NCBI GenBank assembly: GCA_016800925.1
Contig: JABCPU010000225.1
Coordinates: 1 to 64,000, forward strand
Direction of reading: 5' to 3'
Source: Suillus spraguei
Lineage: Eukaryota; Basidiomycota; Agaricomycetes; Boletales; Suillaceae
DNA: 64,000 nt
Part shown: in pieces, positions 20,516-32,266 of the stretch
Layout: each line of letters starts with the position of its first letter
How positions within the stretch are numbered: the first letter of the stretch is position 1
Translations under genes and position numbers: made by a program
The notes under the pieces: generated by a model
What the model saw: only the letters and a program-made list of their open reading frames with translations
Told to the model about the DNA's origin: nothing
The model's database searches: none

Positions 20516-20728
20516 ACACCCAAAAAACTGTCCACATGAGTCATCATTTTATAAGCCTTATATCTCCACCATATCTCCGCCGATTCCCACGGTGTAGGGC
20601 TCAAATAAAAGCCCTGAAGCCATACTACAATGTGGTATAAGTATGTCCTTGAGGAATTTGTTCATTCTCACACAATATCATAGATAGTGAAAAATGTCAA
20701 AACATGCGGACAGTTTTTTGAGCCACTG
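20516..20728 (-). repeat. Tc1 right terminal inverted repeat
   Basis: Reverse complement of the left TIR with scattered differences. The outer tip is GGACAGTTTTTTGAGCCACTG and the inner inverted copy is CAAAAAACTGTCCACATG (20521-20538). Confidence 0.85.
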
Positions 20729-20730
20729 TA

Positions 20731-22240
20731 TGTTTTCCTATTGTTGCAGGCATGTGCATTGTTTGTTGCGCGTATTTCGGGACCTCCATGTTGTCTGGGG
20801 GTAGGCGTGACAGTGCATCTGCAACCGAATTGTCTTCGCCGCAAATATACTGGATTTCGAAGTCGTATTGACTGAAAAATTCCTGCCACCTTGCTTGGCG
20901 GCGTGATAATTCTTTTTGGGTTAAGAAGTTCTCGAGTGTTCTGTGGTTGGTGTACACGGTGAATGGTGTCCCTAAGAGTTTGATTCTTCATTTTTTGAGT
21001 GCTCGTACGATCGCTAATAGTTCCTTTTCATGTACCGGATAGTTCAACTGTGCTTCTCGTAGTTGCATTGAATCGAACGCGACGGGTCGTGCTGTCTGTG
21101 GCGTGGTTCCGACACTCAGCATAGCACCTATGCACCAGTTGCTTGCATCACATGTGACGAAGATTTTGTTTTGTCCCATGTTGTCGTGATCGATAGTTGT
21201 CAAGAAGTCTCGACTGATGACGAGTCTTTTGATTGCATCAAAAGCGTCTTGGTGCTCGTCAGTCCAACCGGGCCATTTGGCCTCGCTTGTTTTTGTCGTC
21301 AAGGGGGTTAGTAGTCACGTGTGGTCCACAAGGCTGGGCAAGAACTGGTCAAGATACCTTACCAGACCCAGAAACGACCGTACGTCGTTCGTCGATTTAG
21401 GTACGGGCCAGTCCAGAATTCGTTTAGCCTTTGATGTGTCGGCCTCGATCCCAGAAGCTGTGATGCGGTGGCCCAAGAAATCGATTTCGGTGCAGAATAG
21501 GGAAGTCTTTTTTGGTGAGCAAAAGAGACAGGCCTTACGTAGCGCATCAAGCACCAGTTTCACATTCTTAGCATGTTCCGCTACCGTATGTGACCATATA
21601 ATGATGTCATTGAGGTACGCGTGGCAAATCTTGCCAATGAGTCCTCTGAGTGCTATGAACATCCATCGTTGGTGGGTAGCAGGAGCATTTCTTCTGCCCT
21701 GTGGCATTACCGTCCATTCATGTAATCCCTCAGGCGTGTTGATTGCGGTATACTTTATATCGTCCGGATGTATGCGAGTTTGGAAGAAGGAGTTCGTCAT
21801 ATCAATCTTTCCGAAAATTTTGCCCTTTGTGCAGTCACGCAAGATCTCGTCGATGCGTGGCAAAGGATGGTTGTCCGGAACGGTATTTGCATTGAGTGCT
21901 CGGTAGTCGTTCACCCACCGCGGCAGCGTTGTTGGGTCTTTTTTGGGTATGGGGAATGCTGGCGAGACAAAAGGGCTCGATGAAGGGCGCAGATGTCCTG
22001 CAGCGATGTGCTGGTTAAGTAGCACATCCCATGCCTCTCGATATTTCCGTGGAGTATTGTACCACCTGCACTGAATGATTTTGTTCAGATCTTTCAGGGT
22101 GATGTGGTGTACGATATCCATTGGTAATTGGTCGATATGTGGGATGTCGTTGGGGAATCTGTCCTCGTATTTCCGACGCATTTCTTTATCCAGTCGATCA
22201 AGATGTTCCTTGTTTGCCTCAATGAATGCCAGGACATCAA
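20731..22240 (-). pseudogene. gypsy-1 reverse transcriptase and RNase H, decayed
   Basis: The minus strand encodes an RT (22181-21315: VNDYRALNANT, GKIDMTNSFFQT, RRNAPATHQRWM) and RNase H (21302-20988 and 20957-20740: FVTCDASNWCIGAML, HEKELLAIVRAL, YTNHRTLENFL, VADALSRLP). The RT active site reads YLNDI where YxDDI is expected, so a catalytic aspartate is asparagine. In-frame TGA codons lie at about 22239, 21312 and 20985. Each needs only one C-to-T or G-to-A change. The gene is broken. Confidence 0.9.
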
Positions 22241-22241
22241 T

Positions 22242-23936
22242 TCATTTTTGCAACAATGTAACCACGTTTGGTGTTTCAGTCATAGTGTTCACTTCAAGAT
22301 TCTCGCGACGGGTGCTGAGTACTGTCTTGAGTTTGCTAGCGACGTTCTTCCATAGCTGATTTACATCACAGCGTGATGGAATTTGGACTTTCACGCGAGG
22401 CATATATTGAGGAGGATTTAGCAGATCGAAATTTGAGTCTTTGGCGATACAGGTGCGACATTCATCATCTATAACAAGGCAATTGTGTGATAAGAAAGGT
22501 CCTCCAAGGAGGAGGGGAACTGCAAGTCTTGGCTCAACAATTGCGCGTATTGTATGAGAAGTCCAATCATGATTAATAGAAGACGGAGACAAGAGGACGT
22601 ATTCAGAGAAAGAGAAAGGTGAAGATGAAGAATTGTCTAAGAAAGCCGAATTTGCTTCTATGTTTGAATGCAGTTTGCGTCTACGCAGTCCAAGCTTGTT
22701 GACGACGCTTTCGTCAATCAGAACTAGATGTGACCCATGGTCAATCAAAGCCTCGATGCGTTCAAAAGAATTGGAAGAGGGCCCTGTCAAGAGACAAGGC
22801 CATACAAGGTGGGTGGTTTCAAAAGGGGCTACGCACATGTCATCCTCCGAGCTTGATCCATCGTCGAGGATTGATGATGGCATCACAGCTCCTACAGTAT
22901 TAACAATGGCCACGGTCTTGCCCTTTGGTTTGGCCGCGATTGCATCTGATTCCGTCAGTGTCTTGTAGGAGGAAGTGTCAGGTGCGCCATCGGTACACTC
23001 TTTTGATTGATGGGATACGTAAAATTTGCGACACTTAAAACACCCTTTGTGTTTCACCAGTAACACACGTTCACCCTCTGATAAGGAAGCTAGACGAGAG
23101 GAGGAGGGTGTATAAGTCTTGGAAGATGATGCCTTGCTCGAGGAAGTGGTACGTCTCGAGGATTTGTATAAGTCTTCGGCCATCCTCTTGTGGGTCGTGA
23201 GATCCTCAAGGCGTTTGTCATCAAGATGCTTTACTTCCTCGATCCACTTCTTCAGCATTAAGTCCTCGGCGAGTTTTGCTCTGAGTACGGGTATAGTCAG
23301 CTCTTCACAGATACTAGCCTCGAGCTGGATACGTAGTTGGGCATTCGACAGGTGGGCTGTGTTACTGTACAGTAATGCATTCTGGTTTTGAAGTTCCAAG
23401 GCCCATTCATAGAACGGGCGGTTACCTTGGAGCGATCCCAGGACCTTTCTGCGAAGTTTGGTGTCCCAATGGCTCTTGAGCCAAGCATCTTTGAGTGCTA
23501 TCATGTACTCTCCGAAGGTTCCAGTGTCTAGGGTAGCTCGTTCGGCCAGATACCACGCGTGTAGGCGTCAGTCTAACATCCTGAAGGCTACCATCTTGAC
23601 CTGGTCTTCTGCGTCGATTCCTTTGTGCATAAAATATGTGGTACAGGCGTTTTCCCAGTCACGAACGACCTCAGGTGTGAGCTCGCCTGCCAGCAGTTTC
23701 GGTGGTTTGTTGGGAGCAGACTGTTCCACACTAGCGGATTTAGTCATTTTGCGGGAGCGGGGATAGGGTATATGTGTTTCATCAGGTTCTGAATCTGAAG
23801 AGGAATCGCAGTACGTGATTATAGGAGTAGTACGCTTGATTGGCGTATCGTCCGAAGATATAGAACTTAGAGGGGATGGGGGTGGAACTGGGGAGGGCGG
23901 TTGTCTTTGTTTCCTCGCACGCTGTTGCGTGGTCAA
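22242..23936 (-). pseudogene. gypsy-1 Gag and protease, decayed
   Basis: The minus strand starts at 23936 with an acidic, proline-rich leader (PPSPVPPPSPLSS) and the gag matrix-like part (LTPEVVRDWENAC). An in-frame TGA sits after MLD near 23568. The frame then continues (MIALKDAWLKSHWDTKLRR) to a zinc knuckle CFKCRKFYVSHQSKEC and an aspartic protease with LIDHGSHLVLID, where the usual DSG reads DHG. It ends at a TGA shared with the start of the RT segment, in the same frame, where TGG is the likely ancestor. Confidence 0.85.
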
Positions 23937-24077
23937 TGGTATAAGGACAGTAGGGTTCCTCCGTGTAGAAGGCAGTTTGACAGGTCAGGTAGCGGGCGGA
24001 TAGCCCGGCGGTTGAGAATTAATCGTTGTAGCGAGTTTATGAGAAATCAACAAGATTCGTTTCTGTTAAAAAAAAAG

Positions 24078-24291
24078 TGGAAGCTCGCTCGGGAAACCAT
24101 GAGGAACACTAAACGAATCGGGCGAAAGTAACAGGACGAAACTGTGGATTCTTTGAGCATTGTACTAATGTGTATGTGATGGTAGGTAGGAGACCCGAGT
24201 CTAGTCTGAACGATATGAAAGTGGCGGAATATAAGGGGATCGGCCACGTGATATATGATGATGTAAGCGTGTTGTATGCGGTCAGCTTACA
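24078..24291 (-). repeat. gypsy-1 5' LTR
   Basis: 214 bp; on the minus strand TGTAAGCTGACC...AGCTTCCA. It is followed by a run of T (complement of the A run at 24068-24076). It is bordered by ATCTC at 24292-24296. I could not name a primer-binding site. Confidence 0.9.
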
Positions 24292-24296
24292 ATCTC

Positions 24297-24626
24297 TACC
24301 CCATTACGCTACTACATCATTAGATTTACATTTTTACTGGGGATAAGTCTGTTCCACCAATCGCATAAGTTCACTAGTGAAGTCGTAAGCGTTCGTAAGT
24401 GTCCATAATGCGCTTAAGCTAAGCGTTCATTTCAGTGGTTTTGCAGATGCGCGCGCTGATTGTCAATGACGTCAATGCCGGCATCAAACGTGCTTCCTGA
24501 CTGCGAAAGGAACTCGTTCCTGCGTTTCAAGTGAGTGCGACATGCCCACGAGAGTTCAGAGGTTTTAGCAGCTCATAGGGCTTTTATTACTGAATTCCGG
24601 TTTTGTCCCGCAGGACAGCATACCCC
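24297..24626. other. Intergenic between gypsy-1 and the UbiA-like gene
   Basis: No gene or repeat recognised. It should contain the promoter of the gene starting at 24627. No clear TATA box was seen. Confidence 0.4.
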
Positions 24627-26058
24627 ATGAAAAACTACACCCTGGTGAGCGAGGAAAAGACGCCTCTTTTCGGACCTCCAATGTATGTGTGTGATGCTAC
24701 ACGTCAGTTTGCGGTTTTGGTCCTTGCTTTCGTTCTACCAGCACAGTTTTCTTTTTGGAATATGAAATATCGTTTTATCGTAGTTTAAAGCCTTTGGTCG
24801 ATGAAATGAGCCTTTCCAAATGGATGTTTCCACGATGACAGATTGGCCCATCAAATTTCTGTGTTCGGAACGTTATTGCAGGCTATTGCTCGGCTGCATG
24901 TCAGGTCCAGTATAAAATGCAAGGGAGCATTTGCCTGCTCTTCGGTCTCGGTCAACATGTCAATACTCACAATTCCGAAGCTTGCAGATGAGCTTTTCTT
25001 GCGACCCATTGTAATAGCGATGAATAGTTTGGCCCTGTCAGCCCTGATGTCCTATGTCATGTCCGCCAACGGAGGCATCGACTGGAGGCCGGTACGTTGA
25101 TACCATACTAGACAATATTACTGATGTAGTTATCTTTGCAGATAACAATTTGTGTCACGTCGGATATCCTTGTCATGGGCGCTGACCATCTTAAGGATAA
25201 CTTGAAAGAAGAGGAATTTTGGTTGGACCGCAATAACGCCAAGAACCCCTGCCTCGCCTCTTGGTTTATATATGCACGAACCTTCCTCACCGCCAATGCC
25301 GTGCTCCTTGTATCGGCACTATTTCAGTGTCCAATTTCAACGCTCTTTACCACAGCAACGTTCGTTGCTCCTGCCCTGCTCTGGACCACCCCGATCAGCT
25401 TCAAGAAAATTGGGCTGATCTCGAGGCGTCTCCTTGGGAGGTCTGGCGCAGACAAGCACCAGCCTTCTACAGCTTCGCATGTCCTGGTTATCAAGCGCAT
25501 CCCCGGTATGAAAGCTATTTTCAATGGCATCATTCGAGGGTAGGTCTCGTGTTTGCCTTGAATAATGTACGCGTAAACCAACGATGCTCTTTAGGTGCGG
25601 TATCTATGCTGTAGTCTTCTCCGTGTTGTTGGGTTCAGGCAATTTGACTAACACCCTGCCGTCTCCATGGAATGTTGTTCAACTAGTAGTCTGGTCGACC
25701 GTCAATCGCTCATGCCACGCAGTAAGTAGACAATATATAATCATATGATTTAGCCCAACTATGTTTATAGATCATGACTGATGTGCGCGATTTCGAAGAC
25801 GACATGACGACCGGCGTCCCCACTATACCCGTCCTTCTCGGTTCCATACCGAAAACGAAGGTCATATTGACAGCTTGTCATATGTTGGTTATGTTGACCT
25901 TCATCGAAAACACATACATTATGGGAAGCTGTCTACTTGCCACAGCTCTGGTGTGGATGCTTGGCAAAAACTCGCCGAAAAAGGCGTTCTTGTTTAGCTC
26001 TCATTCGCAATCCTTGTTTATTATCTGGTATTTGTCGAGATCTCTAACTCTTGTCTGA
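24627..26058 (+). CDS. Probable UbiA-like integral membrane prenyltransferase
   Basis: A spliced gene with several exons. Exon 1 (MKNYTLVSEEKTPLFGPP) joins across an intron starting GTATGT near 24680 to VFFLEYEISFYRSLKPLV. The next clear exon ends GGIDWRP, is followed by a GTACGT intron, and continues at ITICVTSDILVMGADHLKD (25140-25540). Then come a 25.6-kb exon (GIYAVVFSVLLG) and a last exon from about 25771 with DVRDFEDDMTTGVPTIPVLL. The two aspartate clusters (DHLKD and DVRDFEDD) separated by hydrophobic segments match UbiA enzymes, which join prenyl diphosphates to acceptors in membranes. The exon arrangement around 24830-24980 is unclear and may hide a stop near 24838. Substrate unknown. 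Confidence 0.55.
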
Positions 26059-26339
26059 ATCTTCTATGACAAAATATTCTCAAGTAAGATTTCTAGACGT
26101 ACAATATCCATAGTCAGTGGCATGTGTTCACTGGCAGGTGCTGGACGACGTAGATCGTCGGTGTATCCCGATACCACACTTTCGTTTTCCTTTCCGTTCG
26201 TTTTTGGACTTGCCACAGTTCGGCTTACCTCACGCATCGTCACTCGTTATTGCTGTCATTCTTTGCCCACCACCGTTCCTTTTATCATGTCTCAATTTTT
26301 CCGCTACTTCGTCATGTCGTCGTTAGCGTAGTGTAGATA

Positions 26340-26710
26340 AAATATAATGATTCTAATCATTTTAAATGCCTTTGTCATATCGCTTTGTTCTAAGTTGTAG
26401 GGCACGGGGGTATGACAGGCAATGCTTAGCGCGTGCCCCGGGCTTTGCGCTGATCCTTGATGGCGCACGCCTATTATGGTTAGTTTAGTGCGTGCCCAGG
26501 CTTCATGCTGACCCGGCGCATGCCTATGATGTATGGTACGACTGGCATAGATCAATTTAGGTCGTGTTATGATACGAGATTACAATTAATATTCAATCAT
26601 TTCTTTTGAGTATTAACTTAATCTTTTGGTATTAAAGTTGTCGATTATGTGATCCTGTTCGTTACCTATGATGATTGTCTCACGAGGTCTTGTCAGGGGA
26701 AATTAACTTC
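26340..26710. other. Intergenic with a GC-rich repeat pair
   Basis: Two diverged direct copies of about 55 bp, each with GCGTGCCC, a CTTTGCGCTGA/CTTCATGCTGA block and GGCGCACGCCTAT/GGCGCATGCCTAT, lie at about 26428-26480 and 26488-26540. No gene recognised in this stretch. Confidence 0.5.
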
Positions 26711-26751
26711 AACATACCAAATACATAGAACAAGTTGAACCGCTTTTCGAC

Positions 26752-28031
26752 ATGCTTTCTGCTATTGGGAGTGCAGCACCAGATTTGAATTTGAGGGACA
26801 CTTTCAGAAAAGTCGCCAAACTTCACCCCAGGGATTTTGGTATTTGCGATCTACACTTACCCAAGGCTTGCACTGATTTGTGATGTTCGATCTTCAAAAC
26901 AAATGTAGAGATGTGCTGAAGTTCCTTGTGGAGGATAATCCTGAGCAAGAGTTTGCGGTATGTTCAAATTCATGGGCTGGGCGCGGGCACTCATTTGATC
27001 ATCATAACAGAAGTTTTCTGGAGTTGGTTATAGGGTATACTCGACAGTAGAGGACATTATTGACGAGAATGATGCTATACCGGGAAGGCCAAGGTTATGG
27101 GTTGTATGTCTCACTTCTTACGACTAATACTAAATTATTATAGATTGAGTTACTTCGAGGACGAATGCATCCTTCTCGTTGAAAAGATCAGCAACATGCA
27201 TGAAGCTCCACTCGAACACCTGCATTCAATATTTTGCATCTTTTGTCTGACTTCCACTACGACCGCAATGATTTCCATGTGAATACCTCGATATCCAGGA
27301 ACTGTCGGCTAATCAATTCATCTGCCGTCCCAGACATGGGGATCAAGATAGATGTGGGGTCCGAGGACGATTGGACTCATGATGTCCTCGTCATCATGGA
27401 ATGTGCATTCGCCCAGGATGCAGATTCAGTTCTTCGGAAAATCAAATACGAAATCGCCGGTCATCCAAAGGTCTTGATGGTCATATTGGTTGTCATTGAT
27501 GAACATCAACCATATTGCTCACCTGGACGCATTTCAGAAGCATGGCAGACACTACGCCAGGAATCATCGACTCTCTCGCGCTCTTCATTCCTTAGAGGCA
27601 CTACATCATCTCATGGTGAACCCATCGTAATCGCAAATCATACATGGTGTCACCTCGGATCTGTTCGATTTCACGTCTGGGTACGGGGGGACGAACCGAT
27701 CAACGTCGATGTTGACAATGAATTGCTGGCACGTGGTGTAAGTGTCTACAAACACGTCTGGGTCGTTTTATTGAATCCTTTGCTGCAGACCTTGTTTCCG
27801 AACCAAGATATGGGTGCGATCGACACCATGATCGAAAAGGGCATGGTGATGATGCGAGACTATATTGCAACTACCTGCGAGAAGATAGCTCCGGGTGATG
27901 ATACCTCTGCCTTTCGAAATTCCAGTGTCACTTTCCGTCCCAAGTGGAATCATCTGTTAAAGTTTCTGATACGTGAAGCCCATGATACCGCCTATCACCG
28001 GTACCACTCATGGCTTAATTCGGCCCCGTGA
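26752..28031 (+). pseudogene. PD-(D/E)XK nuclease-like family, copy 1
   Basis: Exon 1 reads MLSAIGSAAPDLNLRDTF and ends at HPRDF. After an intron with GT..AG ends comes RDVLKFLVEDNPEQEFA, another intron, then the main frame from about 27205 to 28031. The core has VPDMGIKIDV, then VLVIMECAFAQDADSVLRKI and a strand VLMVILVVIDEHQPY. A PD motif, a strand ending in E-x-A, and a following SQ/AQ helix with lysine resemble fungal PD-(D/E)XK-like proteins; the catalytic lysine of ExK is replaced by alanine. The frame between the second intron and the core is broken near 27180, so this copy looks dead. The nuclease link is inference. Confidence 0.5.
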
Positions 28032-28239
28032 AGCGCATGTGCCCTCGATCACCAGACGCGCTCGCAACCAGTGTGAAGGCAGGTTTTGAAAGCAGGGAGC
28101 TCATGTATGAATCGTGACAGTACTAGACCAGCTAGAGGCTCTTGACATCACAGTTTAATCAACTATGTAAAATAACTGCAGACTACGTACCAAAGCACCC
28201 ACTCACTTTTTGAGCTGACGCGTCTGAATCACACTTAAG

Positions 28240-29280
28240 GAAAGGGGAACATTTACAACTTAGGATGTATTACATCAATAACCAGATTGTTACCTGATTT
28301 TCAGACGATCAAGAAAACTTCCCAGCCCATCATGTATTCAGCGCTCGGTTAGAGATTACAGTAATAATTACAGCTATTTTCATAACAATTGACCAGAATC
28401 TCACATATAGCTTATTGTTGGAGCGAAACCAAAAAAAGGCACTCCATGCTAGCTACTTTTGAACCTAACTTGGAGACCCTGGAATCATACCGCACTCACT
28501 GACCTGCAACAAGCCACACATGGTGGTGGTTATCACCAACTGCAGGTGACCTTGTCAAGCAACCAAGCCCTCGTTGTGCAAGACACTACAATGTTGTCAA
28601 AGGTAAGCTTCCAAATTCCTCACCATCCGAGTCAAATGGGCTCCATTCAGTTTCTGCAACTCTAGCATTTTAGCGAGATTGTTGTCTCTTTGTCTCCTTC
28701 GAAAACAATGATTTTTAGATCATGACAATGATAGTCCATCCAGGCACTCACTCAGGCTGCCTCGTGGTATAAATCCTGCTAGCGCGCGATGTCAACGAGT
28801 TGCTGCATCAATCGTCGATTCATCCTCAACTGTCTGACTCGAACCCCAGTTCTCCAAGCCAGAGTCCTTTCATTAATGCATATTTTACATACATGCTTGT
28901 AAGTCAACCCATCCCTATGTAGTATTCATTCGATGGTGGCAAGAGACATCTCAATATTATCCCTCACCTTCCGTAGAGCACTTCGTGTTCCGATAGAAAT
29001 ATATCAAGAGTGCGCTCGACACATGAAATAAGGGACTGTAACAATCAAGGCGTTAAATTCAAGATACTTTTGTGCCTTCACTTGCTGCGACGTCCTGTAC
29101 TGCAAGTAGACAAGGACAACCATTTTCCAGCAGTTTTTGAACATCTGAGCCAATGAGTTGCGAGAACCGAGGAACTCGACTGACTGCTTGATGGCTGTAT
29201 CCTGTCACTTGTGCTATGGCCTTCGATGTATGGACTAACAACGCACTACTCATCAGTCAAAATACCCTTGTCTACCGGGT
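28240..29280. other. Intergenic, no gene recognised
   Basis: Only short open frames without recognisable motifs. The first 40 bp still match the tail of the nuclease-like repeat family (compare 45595-45640). Confidence 0.45.
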
Positions 29281-29580
29281 GCTATATAGTCGGTATAGTA
29301 CCTGTAGCCCAATGTGTCAAGTCCCTACTATACCCTGCTATATAGCCACACGGTTAGGTGTATGGCACTACAGTAGCATCTTGTAGCAAACGGCTACAGA
29401 GCTACAGACCACTACACGTGCTATATAGTACCACGGGATTCAATGTAGTAGCAGCAGATATCTACATAAAGCTACCGTAGCTCTCGCCATATCAAACACG
29501 TCAGGACCGCACATCAACGAAATCGAATGTATTCAGAGTGGCAACTATACAACCACACCTCCGACACTCGTAAGAACTAG
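29281..29580. repeat. Palindromic-motif-rich stretch (CTATATAG, GTAGC)
   Basis: GCTATATAG or close variants occur at 29281, 29338 and 29430 with many GTAGC/GCTAC words between. A similar mixture lies at 41091-41220. No tandem unit is clear. Confidence 0.5.
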
Positions 29581-30265
29581 GGCCTCCTGAAGCATCAAGC
29601 ATCACCGGCATCTACCCCTTCTGGATACCCATCTTGTGCCGCTCGCATTTCAACCTCATACTCTCGCATTGCATCATCAAATACATCATTGGCGAGGGCG
29701 TCGGCAGATACTGCAGTCTTGAATGGGTTTATACCACCAGCATGCAACCTTATTGTCAAAGTTAGTTAAGGGTAACAATCAATGCAAGTCGCCAGACACG
29801 CACCGAGCCACCTCAAGCAAATTATCACAAATTTTGTCCAGTAGTTTGTAAGAAGCAGTGCGCTCCCCAAACCGCTGCAAGGAGTCGAGATGTGCAAAGT
29901 AGACTGGAGCATAAGACACCAAGGAGAATTTAATGTCTTCCCTTACTCCAGTGGTCCACTCGTTGATACAACACTCCATCTGTCAGACTTTAGCTGCCGA
30001 GTTAATGATCAGACACCTCCAAAGTACTCACCTCTGTGAGTACCAATGCAATCATTTCCAAAGGTAAAGGATCGAAGTATTTAGCATAGAGTATACTTTC
30101 ATCACTGCGGTTTGCAAACCACATATCATTAATGGCTTTCTGGATCAATTCCATTTTGTAGATGCCGGTTTTCATCTCCCAATCCTTTCACTCACATGGT
30201 CAGACATTGCCTAATGATGGTCAAGATGACATACCTGAAAAACAAATGACATCCCTTCCTTCAAC

Positions 30266-31438
30266 TAGTGCTGCCGTGGTCCAGTTCCGAACCGTGGTTC
30301 GAACCTGACCATTGGTCAGGTTCGTCCTTGGTTCGGTCCATGGTCCAGCATTTTGCACGGACCGAACCGGAATGAGGTTCGTGGTTCGCTAACTCCTGTG
30401 TGGTTCATCTATAGGTTCGGACCTTCCCGAACCGTTCCGAACCCCGAACCGAATCTTCTTTGCAACGCCTTCAAGGCTCAATCACACGCTTCTCATCATT
30501 TTGACTTCTTGATTCTCAAGATTCGCCATGGTCACTTTGACCTTTGGCATTCTCAAGACTTTTTTCGACTTATCCTGTCCGGAGGTTCGCATCCCGCACA
30601 CCCTGCTGTCCGATAACGCCTACCTGTTCAATCAAGCTCAAGGTATGACTTTTCCATCAAATCAAGCGCAATAAACTGATTGACATATTATATTTCTTAG
30701 GATTATTCAATGCATACTATGAGTTAGTAGGAGATTGGGTATTCGCATATAAAGGGATCAAGGTGAGTGATATATTTTGACTACTGGTACAATGTCTGAA
30801 CCTGAAGCACAGTGTGCCCTCAACCCAGACGGGTCTCTAAAGGACGCCAAAGACATCGTTTTTTACAACGATCCTGATGATGCCATCCCCATTTCCGCTC
30901 CATCCTCCTCTGCCCAGCCACCCACAGACGCCTTCTCTGTGCTACTGCAGACTGGACGCAAACCAGTGCCACTTATTGCCGGCGCTCGACGCTCCATTCG
31001 TGCCTCTAAACCTTCTGCGCGCCTTCGTGATTCCGACAACGCTTGTTCTTCAACAAGCCGCAAGTGTGCATTATCCAGTGCACTTCGACTATCCGACACA
31101 ATGCACTCGGGACTGACACGTTCACGGCACTACAACTACTGAAGGGAGCATATAGGAATGGGCACCTTTCTGCAGAAGTAGAGGCTGAGGGACATGCGGC
31201 TTCATTGGACATGTAACTACGAGTACAAATATCTTGCTATGTTTTTTTTTCCTGGCTGTAATTTTTTTGCATTCGGTTCACGTTCAGACAGAGAAAAAAA
31301 CCGAACCTGACCGCTGCGAACCGTTCGCAAAGGTTCGGTCTAAGGTTCGTTGAAATAACTAGAACCGAACCTTGGTCCGGTTTTTGGTTCTCGTCCAACC
31401 ACCTCTGAACCGAACGGAACCGGACCACGGCAGCACTA
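30266..31438 (+). mobile_element. Non-autonomous hAT element hAT-1
   Basis: 1173 bp, with perfect 17-bp TIRs (TAGTGCTGCCGTGGTCC and its complement) and an 8-bp target duplication CCTTCAAC (30258-30265, 31439-31446). The subterminal zones are dense in GGTTCG/CGAACC. It inserted into a coding exon of the DUF6532 gene. Only the first and last parts of a hAT transposase remain inside. Confidence 0.95.
30792..31216 (+). pseudogene. Internally deleted hAT transposase (hAT-1)
   Basis: The start (MSEPEAQCALNPDGSLKDAK, then FYNDPDDAIP) resembles the N-terminus of the hAT-2 protein (CALGSDGKLKDASAIDWYN). In another frame near 31090-31216 the sequence TFTALQLLKGAYRNGHLSAE matches the C-terminal dimerisation tail of fungal hAT transposases. 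The BED finger and the catalytic core are missing, so no transposition activity is expected. Confidence 0.75.
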
Positions 31439-32266
31439 CCTTCAACGACTCAGCCAAGTCATGGTTTGCCTTAACAGCCGCCATCGAATGGCTCGCCCGG
31501 AAGCCAAAAAAAGAGGCTGTGAGACAACGCATCTTTGTTTTGAGCTCCCCACGCACATGGGACATGCGCCTCGTCATCTGCACCATCCCAAATGTCAAAG
31601 AAGGTCAGGACGAGAACGTGACAGAGTGCTTACCATTTTCACCAATGAAGGTGTAAGTTGGACAGAAAGTCCAGTAATATCAGCTGCCTCATTCCAAGCA
31701 TGTTTTGCTAACTTGGTTTCAACCAAAAGCATCTCGGGAAAAGGAGCCTGAGTGACCACAAGACAGCGGTAAATGGACGTCGCAGTGGTGAGCACATCCT
31801 TGGTGACATGATCAAAATCTGCTGCCTTTAATCACTGGCGTCTTCCATTTAAACCTTTGATATTCGCCTTGATGTCTTCAGAGACCTCTGGCCAGTGACT
31901 GACCCTGTCAAAGTGTTGTGAACTGTCATTGACATCTTCATTGTCAATGGATCATTGTCACTGAGAAATAATTTGCTGTGAGGTCATTCGTCGATACAGT
32001 CATGGCTGCTGTCACTACTATTGCTATCTTCACTGCTGGCATCACCAGCAGTCGCCACAGGCCCAGAAGCTGATGAAAGTCGGTCAGTATAAGACACGAC
32101 CAGTCCAGATTGCCTACCTTTTGTCTTTTGAGTCAATACAGGGGAATCTGATGAAACCTTAGTTAGTATAAGACACGATGAACTGAACTTGCTTACCTTT
32201 TGTCTTTCGAGCCAATACTGGAGGAAGTGTCTTGCTTGCACTGAAAGCAAGTATCTGTGGCGCATA

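Larger units (their letters stand above)
19113..20728 (-). mobile_element. Complete Tc1/mariner-type transposon
   Basis: 1616 bp, bounded by CAGTGGCTC...GAGCCACTG and by TA duplicates (19111-19112, 20729-20730). Terminal inverted repeats are about 210 bp (19113 to about 19325; about 20516 to 20728). It interrupts gypsy-1 pol; joining the flanks restores the coding continuity ATIGKH to KPVALILS. The transposase frame is open, so it may be active. Confidence 0.96.
9652..24291 (-). mobile_element. Ty3/gypsy element gypsy-1, decayed, with two nested insertions
   Basis: LTRs of 214 bp lie at 9652-9865 (3' end of the element) and 24078-24291 (5' end), flanked by the 5-bp duplication ATCTC at 9647-9651 and 24292-24296. 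I count about nine differences between the LTRs. On the minus strand the order is gag with zinc knuckle and protease, RT, RNase H, integrase, chromodomain. gypsy-2 (10254-17889) is nested in the chromodomain region and a Tc1-type element (19113-20728) between RNase H and integrase. Several single-transition stops make it non-autonomous. Confidence 0.93.

Noticed and set aside
9652..24291. gypsy-1 considered as several independent fragments
   Set aside because: Matching LTRs, one ATCTC target duplication at the outer ends and continuity of the coding sequence after removing gypsy-2 and Tc1 show a single element.
26117..26331. Two overlapping 69-codon frames after the UbiA-like gene
   Set aside because: They overlap in different frames, neither has a motif, and splice signals to the UbiA-like gene are not convincing.
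29059..29253. Minus-strand 64-codon frame
   Set aside because: No family resemblance, no exon partner and no conservation within the window.
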